64,000 nt of DNA, from positions 62,001 through 126,000 of the forward strand of contig NZ_NQMO01000008.1 of NCBI RefSeq assembly GCF_002257645.1, in the 5' to 3' direction. Shown here one piece after another: positions 48,419-57,105 of the stretch; within the stretch, counting starts at the first letter, position 1; each line of letters opens with the position of its first letter. This DNA is from Paenibacillus sp. XY044 (GTDB lineage: Bacteria > Bacillota > Bacilli > Paenibacillales > Paenibacillaceae). The position numbers and the translations under genes were made by a program. The notes beneath the pieces were generated by a model. That model saw only the letters and a program-made list of their open reading frames with translations, had not been told where the DNA came from and did not search any database.

Positions 48419-48441
48419 TTACGCCGAAGAGGCGTTTTTTA
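48419..48441 (+). terminator. Small intrinsic terminator upstream of yqfC
   Basis: ACGCC-GAAGA-GGCGT with a six-T run (48421-48440). It is a second stop signal between the floA operon and yqfC. Confidence 0.75.
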
Positions 48442-48495
48442 TTTTATGATGCGTCAGGCGTGTGATCTAAGGGCTTGTTCTCCCCCTGAAAAGCT

Positions 48496-48524
48496 TCATA
48501 AACCGGGCTTTCCATGCATAAGGT
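48496..48524 (+). promoter_or_regulatory. Candidate sigma-E promoter of yqfCD
   Basis: TCATAAA (48496-48502), 14 bases, CATAAGGT (48517-48524). This matches the sigma-E pattern (KMATATT-N14-CATACAnT) at most positions and lies 30 bases before yqfC. B. subtilis yqfC and yqfD are sigma-E regulated. Confidence 0.45.
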
Positions 48525-48554
48525 GTAGAGTACAGGAAGGGGGAAGACCTTCGT

Positions 48555-48848
48555 ATGGCCGGGATCAGCCGCAGGCTGCGGAAGTGGACAAACGAAATGC
48601 TGGATATTCCGCAGGACGTTCTGTTCGATCTGCCGCGAATCACTATGGTGGGAAACAAAGAACTCTATATCGAGAATCATCGGGGCGTACGGCATTTTTC
48701 TTCCGATAAAATGATCCTTTCCCTGTCCCAGGGACTGCTCGAGATCGAAGGCTCCGGGCTTATGATCCGGTCGATTCTGCCGGAAGAAGTGATGATCGAA
48801 GGATTGGTAACGAACATAAAATATACAGGAACGGAGGAGAGTCCATGA
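48555..48848 (+). CDS. yqfC: Sporulation protein YqfC
   Basis: A 97-residue protein of the YabP/YqfC family: LDIPQDVLFDLPRITMVGN (about 16-34) and KELYIENHRGVRHFSS are the signatures. Family members are made in the mother cell. Its last codons overlap the start of yqfD by 4 bases, so both are translated together. ATG after GGAAGGGGGAAG. Confidence 0.93.
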   Translation: MAGISRRLRKWTNEMLDIPQDVLFDLPRITMVGNKELYIENHRGVRHFSSDKMILSLSQGLLEIEGSGLMIRSILPEEVMIEGLVTNIKYTGTEESP

Positions 48849-50041
48849 AAATCCCGACGTTAACCCGGGTTCGCGGCTGCTTGCTTATTGCTGTCCGGGG
48901 GGATCATGTGGAGTATTTCATCAATGCATTGGCGGAGAGCGGTATTCCGTTATGGGACATCGAACCCAAAAACGGACAATTGGCAGAGATGAAGGTGCTT
49001 CTAAGGGATTTCCATGCTCTTCGTCCTCTGTTAAAACGGACAGGCTGCCGGGTCCATGTACAGGGTCGGATCGGCCTGCCCTTTACGCTGGTCAAGCTGT
49101 ATAAGCGCAAGTTCTTTATGGTGGGCATCGTGCTGTTTTTTGTTCTGCTGTTCCTGCTGTCATCCATGGTGTGGAACGTCAGGGTCACCGGCAATGAAAA
49201 AATTGCGACCGAAGACGTGCTTGAAGCGGCGAAAAAGGAGGGAGTCCGCCCGTTCCAATGGATATTCCGCTTAGAGTCGCCGGACAAGCTGTCGCGTGAG
49301 CTGAGCATCCGGCTTCCGGGCACGTCCTGGATCGGGGTCGAGCGCAAAGGCACCACGATTACGATCCAGATCGTGGAGGCGGCCGAACCTGCGAAACAGC
49401 CGTTGACCGATCCGCGCCATCTGGTTAGCCGGACGGATGCGGTGGTTACGAGCATTTACGCGGAGCAGGGGCGTCCGCTCGTCGAAAAAAACACCCGGGT
49501 GAAAAAGGGGCAGGTGCTCATATCAGGCATACTTGGCGTTCAAGGAGGAAACACGCAGATTGTCGTGGCCAAAGGGGAAGTCAAAGGGCTGGTTTGGCAC
49601 GAATACAGTTTGGAGGTCCCGCTGGTCCAGAAGCATAAAGTATATACCGGGGAGAGAAAGACGAAGTCTTATTTTGTGATCGGCAATCGCGCGGTGCAGC
49701 TGTGGGGCTACGGAAAGGATCCCTATGAAGCTTCCGAAACGCTGACGGAGCATGACCCTCTGACCTGGCGTTCCTTCAAGCTCCCCGTCGGATGGATGAC
49801 GGAAAAGGTGATGGAAGTGCGGGAGAACCAGGAGACGCTGACCGTAGAAGAGGCCAAGAAACAAGGATTGGACGGAGCAGTGCGGGATATTTTGGCGAAA
49901 TATGGAACGGATTCGCAGATCATCAGCCAAAAAATTTTGCATGAGAAGAAAGAGAATGGTAAAGTTTATATGAAAGTGCTTTTCGAGGTGGAAGAGAAGA
50001 TTGCCGTAGAGCTTCCCATAGTTCATAACCAAGGAGAATGA
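48845..50041 (+). CDS. yqfD: Sporulation protein YqfD
   Basis: A 398-residue protein with a soluble N-terminal part (1-about 90), one membrane segment (FMVGIVLFFVLLFLLSSMVW), and an extracytoplasmic C-terminal part resembling POTRA/FtsQ domains (VTGNEKIATEDVLEAAKKEG). YqfD is needed for efficient sporulation in B. subtilis and is expressed in the mother cell; its exact task is unresolved. Start overlaps yqfC. Confidence 0.94.
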   Translation: MKIPTLTRVRGCLLIAVRGDHVEYFINALAESGIPLWDIEPKNGQLAEMKVLLRDFHALRPLLKRTGCRVHVQGRIGLPFTLVKLYKRKFFMVGIVLFFVLLFLLSSMVWNVRVTGNEKIATEDVLEAAKKEGVRPFQWIFRLESPDKLSRELSIRLPGTSWIGVERKGTTITIQIVEAAEPAKQPLTDPRHLVSRTDAVVTSIYAEQGRPLVEKNTRVKKGQVLISGILGVQGGNTQIVVAKGEVKGLVWHEYSLEVPLVQKHKVYTGERKTKSYFVIGNRAVQLWGYGKDPYEASETLTEHDPLTWRSFKLPVGWMTEKVMEVRENQETLTVEEAKKQGLDGAVRDILAKYGTDSQIISQKILHEKKENGKVYMKVLFEVEEKIAVELPIVHNQGE

Positions 50042-50047
50042 GGCTAT

Positions 50048-51019
50048 TTGTCTGAAAAAACTCACAGCGCACAAATCTTACTTCAAAGTGCAAGCGAAGG
50101 GATGTCCATTTTTGGACCGCAGGACACCTTTCTTAAGATGATCGAAGCGGAAATTCCCGCCCAGATCGTGTCGAGGGAAGCGGAAATTACCGTCCGCGGC
50201 AGCGACCGTGACGTGCAGGTGCTGACCGAGCTGTTCGAAGTGCTCCTCCAGCTTGTCCGCAATGGTTACATTCTGACCGAACGTGATGTTTCCTATGCGA
50301 TCGACTTGGCGAAAGACTTCCGGGCGGATCAGCTGCTCGACCTGTTCAAAGGTGAAATCACGACCACGTTCCGGGGCAAACCGATCCGCGTCAAGACGAT
50401 CGGCCAGAAGCATTATGTCACTACCATCCGCAAGCGTGACGTCGTGTTCGGCATCGGGCCAGCAGGAACAGGAAAGACCTATTTGGCGGTCGTTTTGGCC
50501 GTTGCCGCCTTGAAGGAGGGCTCCGTCAAACGAATCGTGCTGACGCGTCCGGCTGTCGAAGCGGGTGAAAGTCTCGGCTTTTTGCCGGGAGATCTTCAGG
50601 AGAAGGTTGACCCGTATTTACGTCCGCTGTACGATGCGCTCTATGACGTCATGGGACCCGAACAGACTGCAAAGTCGCTGGAACGGGGATTGATTGAGAT
50701 CGCTCCGCTCGCTTATATGCGGGGACGGACGCTGGACGATTCTTTTATTATATTGGACGAGGCCCAAAACACGACACCTGAACAAATGAAAATGTTTCTT
50801 ACCCGTCTTGGGTTCGGCTCGAAAATGGTCATCACAGGCGACGTTACCCAGATTGACCTGCCGAGAGGCAAGAAGTCTGGTCTGGTTGAAGCCAAATCGA
50901 TCTTAAGCGGCATTGAAGAGATCGGGTTTGTGCAGTTCGCCGAACAGGATGTCGTGCGTCACTCCCTAGTGCAGAAAATCATTGTTGCTTACGACAAAGC
51001 TGCAGAAAACCAAGATTAG
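50048..51019 (+). CDS. phoH: PhoH-like ATPase
   Basis: A 323-residue PhoH/YbeZ protein, a P-loop RNA helicase-like ATPase linked to YbeY in rRNA handling. Walker A is IGPAGTGKTYLAVVLAVA (about 135-152) and Walker B SFIILDEAQNTTPEQMKMFL, followed by MVITGDVTQIDLP. Start TTG at 50048 with AAGGAG 11 bases upstream; the ATG at 50038 is out of frame. It lies between yqfD and pgpH, as in B. subtilis. Confidence 0.95.
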   Translation: MSEKTHSAQILLQSASEGMSIFGPQDTFLKMIEAEIPAQIVSREAEITVRGSDRDVQVLTELFEVLLQLVRNGYILTERDVSYAIDLAKDFRADQLLDLFKGEITTTFRGKPIRVKTIGQKHYVTTIRKRDVVFGIGPAGTGKTYLAVVLAVAALKEGSVKRIVLTRPAVEAGESLGFLPGDLQEKVDPYLRPLYDALYDVMGPEQTAKSLERGLIEIAPLAYMRGRTLDDSFIILDEAQNTTPEQMKMFLTRLGFGSKMVITGDVTQIDLPRGKKSGLVEAKSILSGIEEIGFVQFAEQDVVRHSLVQKIIVAYDKAAENQD

Positions 51020-51033
51020 AGGGGATTATCTTT

Positions 51034-53289
51034 ATGACTTCGAAAGAAGCGTCATCAGGCAAATCTTTCTCAACTAAAAATATCGGATGGAAACATAGCG
51101 CGGCAACCCGCTATGTTCTCTTTTTATGTCTGGCCATTCTGTTCTACGTAAGCCTGGCGCCGGATCTGCTTCCGGAAAAATACAACATCCAGGTCGGCAC
51201 GCACAGCGAGAAGGAAATCACGGCGCCGATGCAGATTCCGAACAACAAAGCCACCCTCAAGGCGCAGGAGGAAGCGGCCGAACGCGTGCAGCCGATTTAC
51301 ACCATCGTTCCCATCCGGAACGATAACCTGATCGCCTCGCTGCTCGACCGGATCGATAAGCTCAATCAGGACGACCAGGTTTCCCGCGAGGACAAGGTGG
51401 CGATTTACCGTCAGGAGATTCCGCAGCGTGCCCAGGATTTCGTGCAGAACTACGTCAATAATACGCGGAGTTTGGGCACCTATTCCGACGCACTGTTGAA
51501 TGAGATGCTGAAGGTGACCAGCCAGCAGGTCTACAAAATTCCGGAAGAGACCTTTATCAAAATTCCGCGCCTGACCTCTGCCGATATTACCGAGATGAAG
51601 CCGGTGGCGCGTGAAATCGTATCACGGCTGACTAACGACCAGATCGCGGACGCCCAGACCGCAAGGGCCAAGGTAGCCGAGCTGGTCAGCACGAGCTCTC
51701 TGAGCCAGCGCACGGCGCGCGAAGTGGTGCAGGAGCTGTCCAAGATCGCCATCACGGCCAACAAGTTCTATGACGAAGAGGCGACGAAGGAAGCCAAAGT
51801 TCAGGCCAGGGAAAATACCCCGACGGTATACATCAAGCAGGGCGGTGTGCTTGTCGCGAAGGGCGAGCTGATCACGGAAGAACTGTACAACCTGCTGGAT
51901 GATAACGGCCTGCTCAAAAATGACGTCAACTATTGGCCGCAGTTTGGGCTGCTGCTTTTGTCTCTCCTGCTGGCGCTCGGATTGATGATGTTTATCCGCC
52001 AGCTTCACGGGGGCAAGTTTGGGTATAACAATTCCCAGCTGCTGATGCTTGTCCTTATTTTTATTATTACGATCGTTTCCATGCATGTCGCCGGCATTTT
52101 GCAGAGCAGCGAGCGTCCCTATCTCGGCTATTTGGCGCCGGTGGCCATCGGCTCGATGCTGGTCACGCTGCTGCTGGACATGTCGCTCGCATTTTTCTGC
52201 GCCATGATCTTCAGCATTCTGTCCAGCGTCATTCTGAATGTGCACCAGGGACAGATGTTTGATTTTAAGTTCGGCTTGTTCTCGCTGATCGTGTCTTACG
52301 TGGCTATCTTTACGATCCATAAGGCAAGCCAGCGGTCGACCCTGCTGAAGGGCGGGATCATGGTTTGCTTGTTCGGCTCGTTGACCGTATTTTTGATTAA
52401 CCTGATCGATAACGACGACTGGCAGCAAATGTCTACGCTGTACGCGCTGGGGTTTGCCTTTGCGGGCGGATTGCTGACCGCGATTCTGGTCATCGGTCTA
52501 ATGCCGTTTTTTGAGGTCACCTTCGGCATTCTATCGGCCCTGAAGCTGGTGGAGCTGTCGAACCCGAACCACCCGCTGCTGCGCAAGCTGCTTACCGAAA
52601 CGCCGGGAACCTATCACCACAGCGTTATGGTCGGCAATTTGTCGGAGGCGGCGGCCGAAGCGATCGGGGCGAACGGATTGCTGTGCCGGGTCGGATCGTA
52701 TTACCATGATATCGGAAAGACGAAACGGCCAAGCTATTTTATAGAAAACCAGAACAACATGGAGAACCCCCATGACTCGATCGATCCGAAGCTGAGCAAG
52801 TCGATTATTATCGCGCATGCGAGGGACGGGGTCGAGATGCTCAAGGATTACAAGCTGCCGAAACCGATTCGCGATATCGCCGAGCAGCATCACGGCACGA
52901 CCTTCCTGCATTTCTTCTACCACAAGGCGCTTCGCCTGGCGGAGGAGCAGGGCAAGGAGCCGGATTTCACGGAAGAGGATTTCCGTTATCCGGGTCCGAA
53001 GGCCCAGTCCAAAGAGTCGGCGGTTATCGGTATCGCGGACAGCGTCGAAGCTGCCGTACGGTCCTTACGCAATCCGACCGTCACCCAGGTGGAATCGGTG
53101 ATCGAAAAAATCATCAAAAGCCGGCTGGACGATCATCAGTTTAACGAGTGCGATCTGACGATGAAGGAACTGGACATTGTTGCAAAGACGCTGAAAGAAA
53201 GCGTAATGGGGATTTTCCACTCCCGGATCGAGTATCCGGAAGAAATGAAGAAAACGAAGATGGATGAAGAGAATAGAAGGAGCGGTTGA
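51034..53289 (+). CDS. pgpH: 7TM-HD family cyclic-di-AMP phosphodiesterase (PgpH/YqfF)
   Basis: The 751-residue protein has an N-terminal membrane segment, an extracellular 7TMR-HDED domain (about 50-290), seven membrane segments (about 300-490) and a C-terminal HD domain with HHSVMVGNLSEAAAEAIG, RVGSYYHDIGKTKRP (HD around 558) and IIAHARDGVEML. PgpH-type enzymes degrade c-di-AMP, which controls potassium balance and envelope homeostasis. ATG after GAGGGG; ybeY follows after 3 bases. Confidence 0.95.
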   Translation: MTSKEASSGKSFSTKNIGWKHSAATRYVLFLCLAILFYVSLAPDLLPEKYNIQVGTHSEKEITAPMQIPNNKATLKAQEEAAERVQPIYTIVPIRNDNLIASLLDRIDKLNQDDQVSREDKVAIYRQEIPQRAQDFVQNYVNNTRSLGTYSDALLNEMLKVTSQQVYKIPEETFIKIPRLTSADITEMKPVAREIVSRLTNDQIADAQTARAKVAELVSTSSLSQRTAREVVQELSKIAITANKFYDEEATKEAKVQARENTPTVYIKQGGVLVAKGELITEELYNLLDDNGLLKNDVNYWPQFGLLLLSLLLALGLMMFIRQLHGGKFGYNNSQLLMLVLIFIITIVSMHVAGILQSSERPYLGYLAPVAIGSMLVTLLLDMSLAFFCAMIFSILSSVILNVHQGQMFDFKFGLFSLIVSYVAIFTIHKASQRSTLLKGGIMVCLFGSLTVFLINLIDNDDWQQMSTLYALGFAFAGGLLTAILVIGLMPFFEVTFGILSALKLVELSNPNHPLLRKLLTETPGTYHHSVMVGNLSEAAAEAIGANGLLCRVGSYYHDIGKTKRPSYFIENQNNMENPHDSIDPKLSKSIIIAHARDGVEMLKDYKLPKPIRDIAEQHHGTTFLHFFYHKALRLAEEQGKEPDFTEEDFRYPGPKAQSKESAVIGIADSVEAAVRSLRNPTVTQVESVIEKIIKSRLDDHQFNECDLTMKELDIVAKTLKESVMGIFHSRIEYPEEMKKTKMDEENRRSG

Positions 53290-53292
53290 AAG

Positions 53293-53790
53293 ATGGGTCT
53301 GCATCTGGCTTGGAACAATGAACAAAATGAGCATCCGGTCAGCGATGAGCTGATCGCCACGCTGGAGGTCATCCTGCAGAAAGCAGGGGAATCGGAAGGC
53401 GTGGAGGACGGCGAAGTGGCGCTTACATTCGTCGACGATAAGCAGATTCATGAGCTGAACCTTGAGTACCGCGGCATCGACCGTCCGACGGACGTCTTGT
53501 CCTTCGCGATGAACGAGACCCTGGACGAAGAGCTGGACATCGTGTACGAGCTGGAAGAAGACGAGGAATTGCAGGATATGCCGGAGGTGCTCGGCGATAT
53601 TATCATCTCCGTCGATCGCGCCAAAGCTCAAAGCGAAGATTACGGACACTCCCTGGAGCGTGAAATCGGCTTCCTGTTCGTCCACGGATTTCTGCACCTG
53701 CTCGGTTATGACCATCAGGATGCGGAAAGCGAAGCGGAAATGATGGGCAAGCAGGAGGCTGTTCTGGCCCAGGTGGGGTTGACCCGGTAA
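53293..53790 (+). CDS. ybeY: Endoribonuclease YbeY (16S rRNA maturation)
   Basis: A 165-residue metalloprotein with the zinc motif H-x3-H-x5-H in VHGFLHLLGYDHQD (about 136-149) and the family block YRGIDRPTDVLSFAM (about 58-72). YbeY matures the 16S 3' end and takes part in ribosome quality control. The ATG follows GAGCGGTTGAAAG. The stop overlaps the dgkA start (TAATG). Confidence 0.96.
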   Translation: MGLHLAWNNEQNEHPVSDELIATLEVILQKAGESEGVEDGEVALTFVDDKQIHELNLEYRGIDRPTDVLSFAMNETLDEELDIVYELEEDEELQDMPEVLGDIIISVDRAKAQSEDYGHSLEREIGFLFVHGFLHLLGYDHQDAESEAEMMGKQEAVLAQVGLTR

Positions 53791-54155
53791 TGGCCAAGCG
53801 CTCCTTCCTTGCTTCATTCGGTTACGCCGCGGAAGGAATCGGATATGCTTTGAAAACCCAGCGCAACATGCGAATTCATGCCGCGGCGGCGGTCGTGGTC
53901 ATTGCCGCTGCCGCCCTGCTGCACCTGTCTTGGCAGCGGTGGCTGTTCCTGCTCGTCGCGATCACGATGGTGATGGCGGCCGAGCTGCTGAATACCGCTG
54001 TTGAGGCCGTTGTGGATATGGTTTCGCCGGAAGTGCATCCTATGGCCAAGGCGGCGAAAGATACCGCGGCCGGCGCAGTACTGCTGACCGCCATCTTTGC
54101 CGTCGTCGTCGCCATCATCGTGTTCTATCAGCCTGTCGCAGCATGGCTTGGATGA
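53790..54155 (+). CDS. dgkA: Undecaprenol / diacylglycerol kinase (DgkA family)
   Basis: A 121-residue membrane protein with three segments and the DgkA signature AAELLNTAVEAVVDMVSP (about 56-73), where Glu and Asn bind metal. In B. subtilis this protein phosphorylates undecaprenol for cell-wall lipid recycling rather than diacylglycerol. It overlaps ybeY by one base. RNA for cdd continues downstream. Confidence 0.94.
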   Translation: MAKRSFLASFGYAAEGIGYALKTQRNMRIHAAAAVVVIAAAALLHLSWQRWLFLLVAITMVMAAELLNTAVEAVVDMVSPEVHPMAKAAKDTAAGAVLLTAIFAVVVAIIVFYQPVAAWLG

Positions 54156-54186
54156 CTACATTAGAGGTTACAGGAGGAATTAAACA

Positions 54187-54603
54187 ATGGACACAGCTCA
54201 ATTAATGCAAGAAGCTATCAAGGCAAGAACCAAGGCCTATACCCCTTATTCCCACTTTGGCGTGGGTGCGGCCCTGCTGGATGCCGAGGGTCATGTCCAT
54301 CATGGCTGCAACGTGGAGAATGCGGCATACGGGCCGACCAACTGTGCGGAGCGGACCGCACTGTTCCGGGCTGTTGCCGACGGCCATCAGCCCGGCAGCT
54401 TTCAGGCGATCGCGGTTGTGGGAGATACCGAAGGTCCGATCTCGCCGTGCGGCGTATGCCGCCAGGTTCTGTTGGAGCTGTGCGCTCCCGACATGAAAGT
54501 CATTATGGGCAATTTGAAGGGGGACATCCAGGAAACCACGGTGAGGGATCTGCTGCCGGGTGCGTTTGGACCGTCCGACCTGAAACACAGTGACAGCGAA
54601 TAA
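54187..54603 (+). CDS. cdd: Cytidine deaminase
   Basis: A 138-residue homotetrameric-type cytidine deaminase, part of pyrimidine salvage. Zinc and catalytic residues are in CNVENAAYGPTNCAERTALF (Cys-Ala-Glu, about 40-59) and PCGVCRQVL (about 89-97). ATG after CAGGAGG. Same position between dgkA and era as in B. subtilis. Confidence 0.97.
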   Translation: MDTAQLMQEAIKARTKAYTPYSHFGVGAALLDAEGHVHHGCNVENAAYGPTNCAERTALFRAVADGHQPGSFQAIAVVGDTEGPISPCGVCRQVLLELCAPDMKVIMGNLKGDIQETTVRDLLPGAFGPSDLKHSDSE

Positions 54604-54637
54604 GCTTTGCGATATATTGAATACACATATGAACTTG

Positions 54638-54701
54638 GGGCCCCATCTTCAGCAGCCGGTGAGCATCAATGCTTAACCGTTCTTACGAAGGATGCGGGCC
54701 C
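54638..54701 (+). ncRNA. Structured leader RNA upstream of era
   Basis: GGGCCC-CATC-TTC (54638-54650) pairs with GAA-GGATG-C-GGGCCC (54687-54701), with one-base bulges. Inside it a second arm forms: CGGT (54657-54660)/ACCG (54676-54679) and GAGCA/TGCTT with a TCAA loop. The element is in the 137-base cdd-era gap, 40 bases before era. I cannot match it to a known riboswitch or ribosomal-protein leader. There is no T run after it, so it is not a simple terminator. Confidence 0.55.
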
Positions 54702-54740
54702 TGATGGTCTTCCTGCTTAAGGAAGCATTATAGGAGGGTA

Positions 54741-55649
54741 ATGACTTACATGGCGAAACCGTCATTCAAATCAGGCTTTGTGGCCATTATAGGCAGACCG
54801 AACGTGGGGAAATCGACGCTGATGAATCAAGTCATCGGCCAGAAAATCGCCATCATGTCGGACAAGCCGCAAACGACGCGCAACAAAATTCACGGCGTAT
54901 ATACTACGGATCACTCCCAAATCGTGTTTCTGGATACGCCGGGGATTCATAAACGCCAGTCCAAGCTTGGCGATTTCATGAACAATACCGCACTGAACAC
55001 GCTGCAGGAGGTGGAGGCCGTCCTGTTCCTGGCCGATACTTCCGAGGGATTCGGGGGCGGCGACCGCTATATCATCGAACAGCTGAAGAAGGTGAAGACG
55101 CCGGTCATTCTCGTGCTCAACAAGATTGACAAAATCGAGCCTCAGGCGCTGCTTCCGATCATCGAGGAGTACCGCAAGCTGCACGATTTCGCCGAGGTTG
55201 TGCCGATTTCGGCCATGCTGGGCAACAACGTGAACACCCTGCTCGAGCAGGTGGAAAAGTATTTGCCCGAAGGGCCGCAGTATTATCCGGAAGATCAGGT
55301 CACAGACCATCCGGAGCAGTTCGTCTGCGCGGAGCTGATCCGCGAGAAAATTTTGCATATGACCCGCGAAGAAGTTCCGCATTCCATCGCGGTCACGATC
55401 GAAGATATGCGCGTGCAGGACAACGGCGTCGTATATATCTCGGCGGTGATCTTCGTCGAGCGGGATTCTCAGAAGGGCATCATTATCGGCAAGCAGGGCT
55501 CGCTGCTGAAGGAAGTCGGCAAGCAGGCGCGGCAGGACATTCAAAACCTGCTCGGCTCGAAAATTTTCCTAGAGCTGTGGGTAAAAGTGAAAAAAGACTG
55601 GCGCAACCAAGAGCGGATTCTTCGTGATCTGGGCTTTAACCGCGACTAG
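54741..55649 (+). CDS. era: GTPase Era
   Basis: Era is a GTPase that binds the 16S 3' end and checks 30S maturation. The 302-residue protein has G1 IGRPNVGKSTLMN (about 17-29), G2 PQTTRNKIHG, G3 DTPGIH, G4 NKIDKIEP, and a KH domain with RDSQKGIIIGKQGSLLKEVG (about 233-252). Two starts are possible: ATG 54741 (3 bases from AGGAGG) and ATG 54750 (12 bases). The hairpin at 54638-54701 precedes it. Confidence 0.97.
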   Translation: MTYMAKPSFKSGFVAIIGRPNVGKSTLMNQVIGQKIAIMSDKPQTTRNKIHGVYTTDHSQIVFLDTPGIHKRQSKLGDFMNNTALNTLQEVEAVLFLADTSEGFGGGDRYIIEQLKKVKTPVILVLNKIDKIEPQALLPIIEEYRKLHDFAEVVPISAMLGNNVNTLLEQVEKYLPEGPQYYPEDQVTDHPEQFVCAELIREKILHMTREEVPHSIAVTIEDMRVQDNGVVYISAVIFVERDSQKGIIIGKQGSLLKEVGKQARQDIQNLLGSKIFLELWVKVKKDWRNQERILRDLGFNRD

Positions 55650-55775
55650 GCAGGTCCCGTTTTCCCGGCTGGAAAATCCCGGCTGGCATGAATTGCAACA
55701 CATAGTTTCACGGCTTTCGTAACATCCTATTTTTTGAAGATGCAGACGTCATTTCCGAAGAAAGGATGAATACGA

Positions 55776-55931
55776 ATGCGAGATTTTTCGTGGAAGTATT
55801 TTGCGATGACTGGAGATGTGGATGCTTACTTGCTCTATAAACAGGCCGCCGGCATGACGGCGGATGAAGCGGAGACGGCAGCTGCGGCGCAGCTGCTGGA
55901 TGAGACGGATACCTATGAAGAAAACGAATGA
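55776..55931 (+). CDS. yqzL: YqzL family small protein
   Basis: A 51-residue protein, MRDFSWKYFAMTGDVDAYLL at the start, then an Ala/Glu-rich helix. The W-x-x-F-x-x-TG-x-x-x-AYLL-x-K pattern and the position between era and recO match B. subtilis YqzL. The ATG has AAAGGA 9 bases upstream. Function unknown. Confidence 0.85.
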   Translation: MRDFSWKYFAMTGDVDAYLLYKQAAGMTADEAETAAAAQLLDETDTYEENE

Positions 55932-55967
55932 TCTTTGGCTGCTCCGGGAATGGCTGGGGGATGAAGC

Positions 55968-56729
55968 ATGCTTTACAGGGTGGAAGGGATCGTCATCCGC
56001 AGCATGGACTACGGCGAGGGGAACAAAATCATTACGATTTGCACCGAAAACGCGGGTAAAGTAGGCGTACTTGTCCGGGGAGCAAAAAAGGTAAAGAGCC
56101 GTCATGCTGCATTGACACAGCTGTTTACGACAGCGGAATACGTATTTTTCAGAAACGGCACGGGGCTCGGCACGCTGAACGCGGGGGAAATTTATCAATC
56201 GCATCACGTGCTGCGCGAGGACATCGTTCTTGCCGCTTATGCCTCTTACGCCTGCGAACTGCTTGACCGCGTGCTGCAGGATGAGGAGACGGGAAGCTTC
56301 TGGTACCAGCAGCTCAAGGCGTGTCTAGAAGCGCTGGAAGAGGGCAAAGATCCCGCCGTCATTATCAACTTGTACGAAATGAAAATATTGCAGACTGCAG
56401 GATACGGTCCCGAACTGTCATCCTGCATTTCTTGTGGAAGGGATATTGCGCCGCAAGAGGAACGTTACTGGGTGAGTCCGCGGCTAGGAGGCGTGCTGTG
56501 CCGGGCTTGCAAGCACCTGGATTCCCAGGCGATGGGGATATCGCCCCGGACGATGAAGCTGCTGCGGCTGTTCGCCCAGCTCGATTTGCGCCGGCTCGGC
56601 CACGTCGATGTGAAAGAGGAGACCAAGGCAGAGCTGAAGGCAGTGATGCGGGCGTTTATGGATATGCAGCTGGGGCTGAATTTGAAATCGCGGGGCTTCC
56701 TCGATCAAATGGAGAAGTACGGGCTGTAA
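55968..56729 (+). CDS. recO: DNA repair protein RecO
   Basis: RecO loads RecA onto SSB-coated DNA with RecR and RecF. The 253-residue protein has the N-terminal OB fold (MLYRVEGIVIRSMDYGEGNK, VRGAKKVKSRHAA) and a zinc finger with CISCGRDI (about 148) and VLCRACKHL (about 176). GGGGGATG lies before the ATG. Same place as in B. subtilis. Confidence 0.96.
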   Translation: MLYRVEGIVIRSMDYGEGNKIITICTENAGKVGVLVRGAKKVKSRHAALTQLFTTAEYVFFRNGTGLGTLNAGEIYQSHHVLREDIVLAAYASYACELLDRVLQDEETGSFWYQQLKACLEALEEGKDPAVIINLYEMKILQTAGYGPELSSCISCGRDIAPQEERYWVSPRLGGVLCRACKHLDSQAMGISPRTMKLLRLFAQLDLRRLGHVDVKEETKAELKAVMRAFMDMQLGLNLKSRGFLDQMEKYGL

Positions 56730-56744
56730 TAGTTTCGGGAGATA

Positions 56745-56773
56745 TTGACTATCGGAATGATATCCTGTAATAT
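56745..56773 (+). promoter_or_regulatory. glyQS promoter (sigma-A type)
   Basis: TTGACT (56745-56750), 17 bases, TAATAT (56768-56773), directly upstream of the T-box leader. Confidence 0.65.
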
Positions 56774-56779
56774 ATGTTA

Positions 56780-57026
56780 AGTTACTTTTAAATTGTCTGA
56801 CACGCAATGATCGAAGAAGTAGTGGGTATTCCATTCCTGTTAGCGAGCCGGGGAGGGTGTAAGCCTGGCGGAAGGAATCCATGAACCGGCGCTTCGGGAG
56901 CGTGAAATGAAATCGGAAAAGTGGGTTGTTCCCCGTCTTGAAGCAAGGGGCAGCCAAGTAGGGTGGAACCGCGGGATCAGCTCTCGTCCCTATGTCTGTA
57001 CAACAGGCATAGGGCGGGAGCTTTTT
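56780..57026 (+). promoter_or_regulatory. Glycine-specific T-box leader of glyQS
   Basis: A T-box riboswitch that senses uncharged tRNA-Gly. Visible parts are the Stem I bulge motif region AGCGAGCCGGGGAGGGTG, a GGC glycine specifier codon at 56888-56890 in GAACCGGCGCTTC, the antiterminator T-box sequence GGGTGGAACCGCGGG (56961-56975), and the terminator stem AGCTCTCGTCCCTATG/CATAGGGCGGGAGCT (56979-57022) with TTTTT. Uncharged tRNA-Gly would favour the antiterminator and allow glyQS expression. The exact 5' end is estimated. Confidence 0.95.
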
Positions 57027-57105
57027 GTTGTACAGAAAATGTGATCATTTCTGACGGATACCAGCCGTCCATTCCCCCCAATTTTTCAATGAAGGAGAGT
57101 CGTAT

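Noticed and set aside
54601..54740. The cdd-era spacer considered as a known riboswitch (e.g. guanidine or ribosomal-protein leader)
   Set aside because: The conserved loop sequences of those classes are not present; only the strong secondary structure can be supported.
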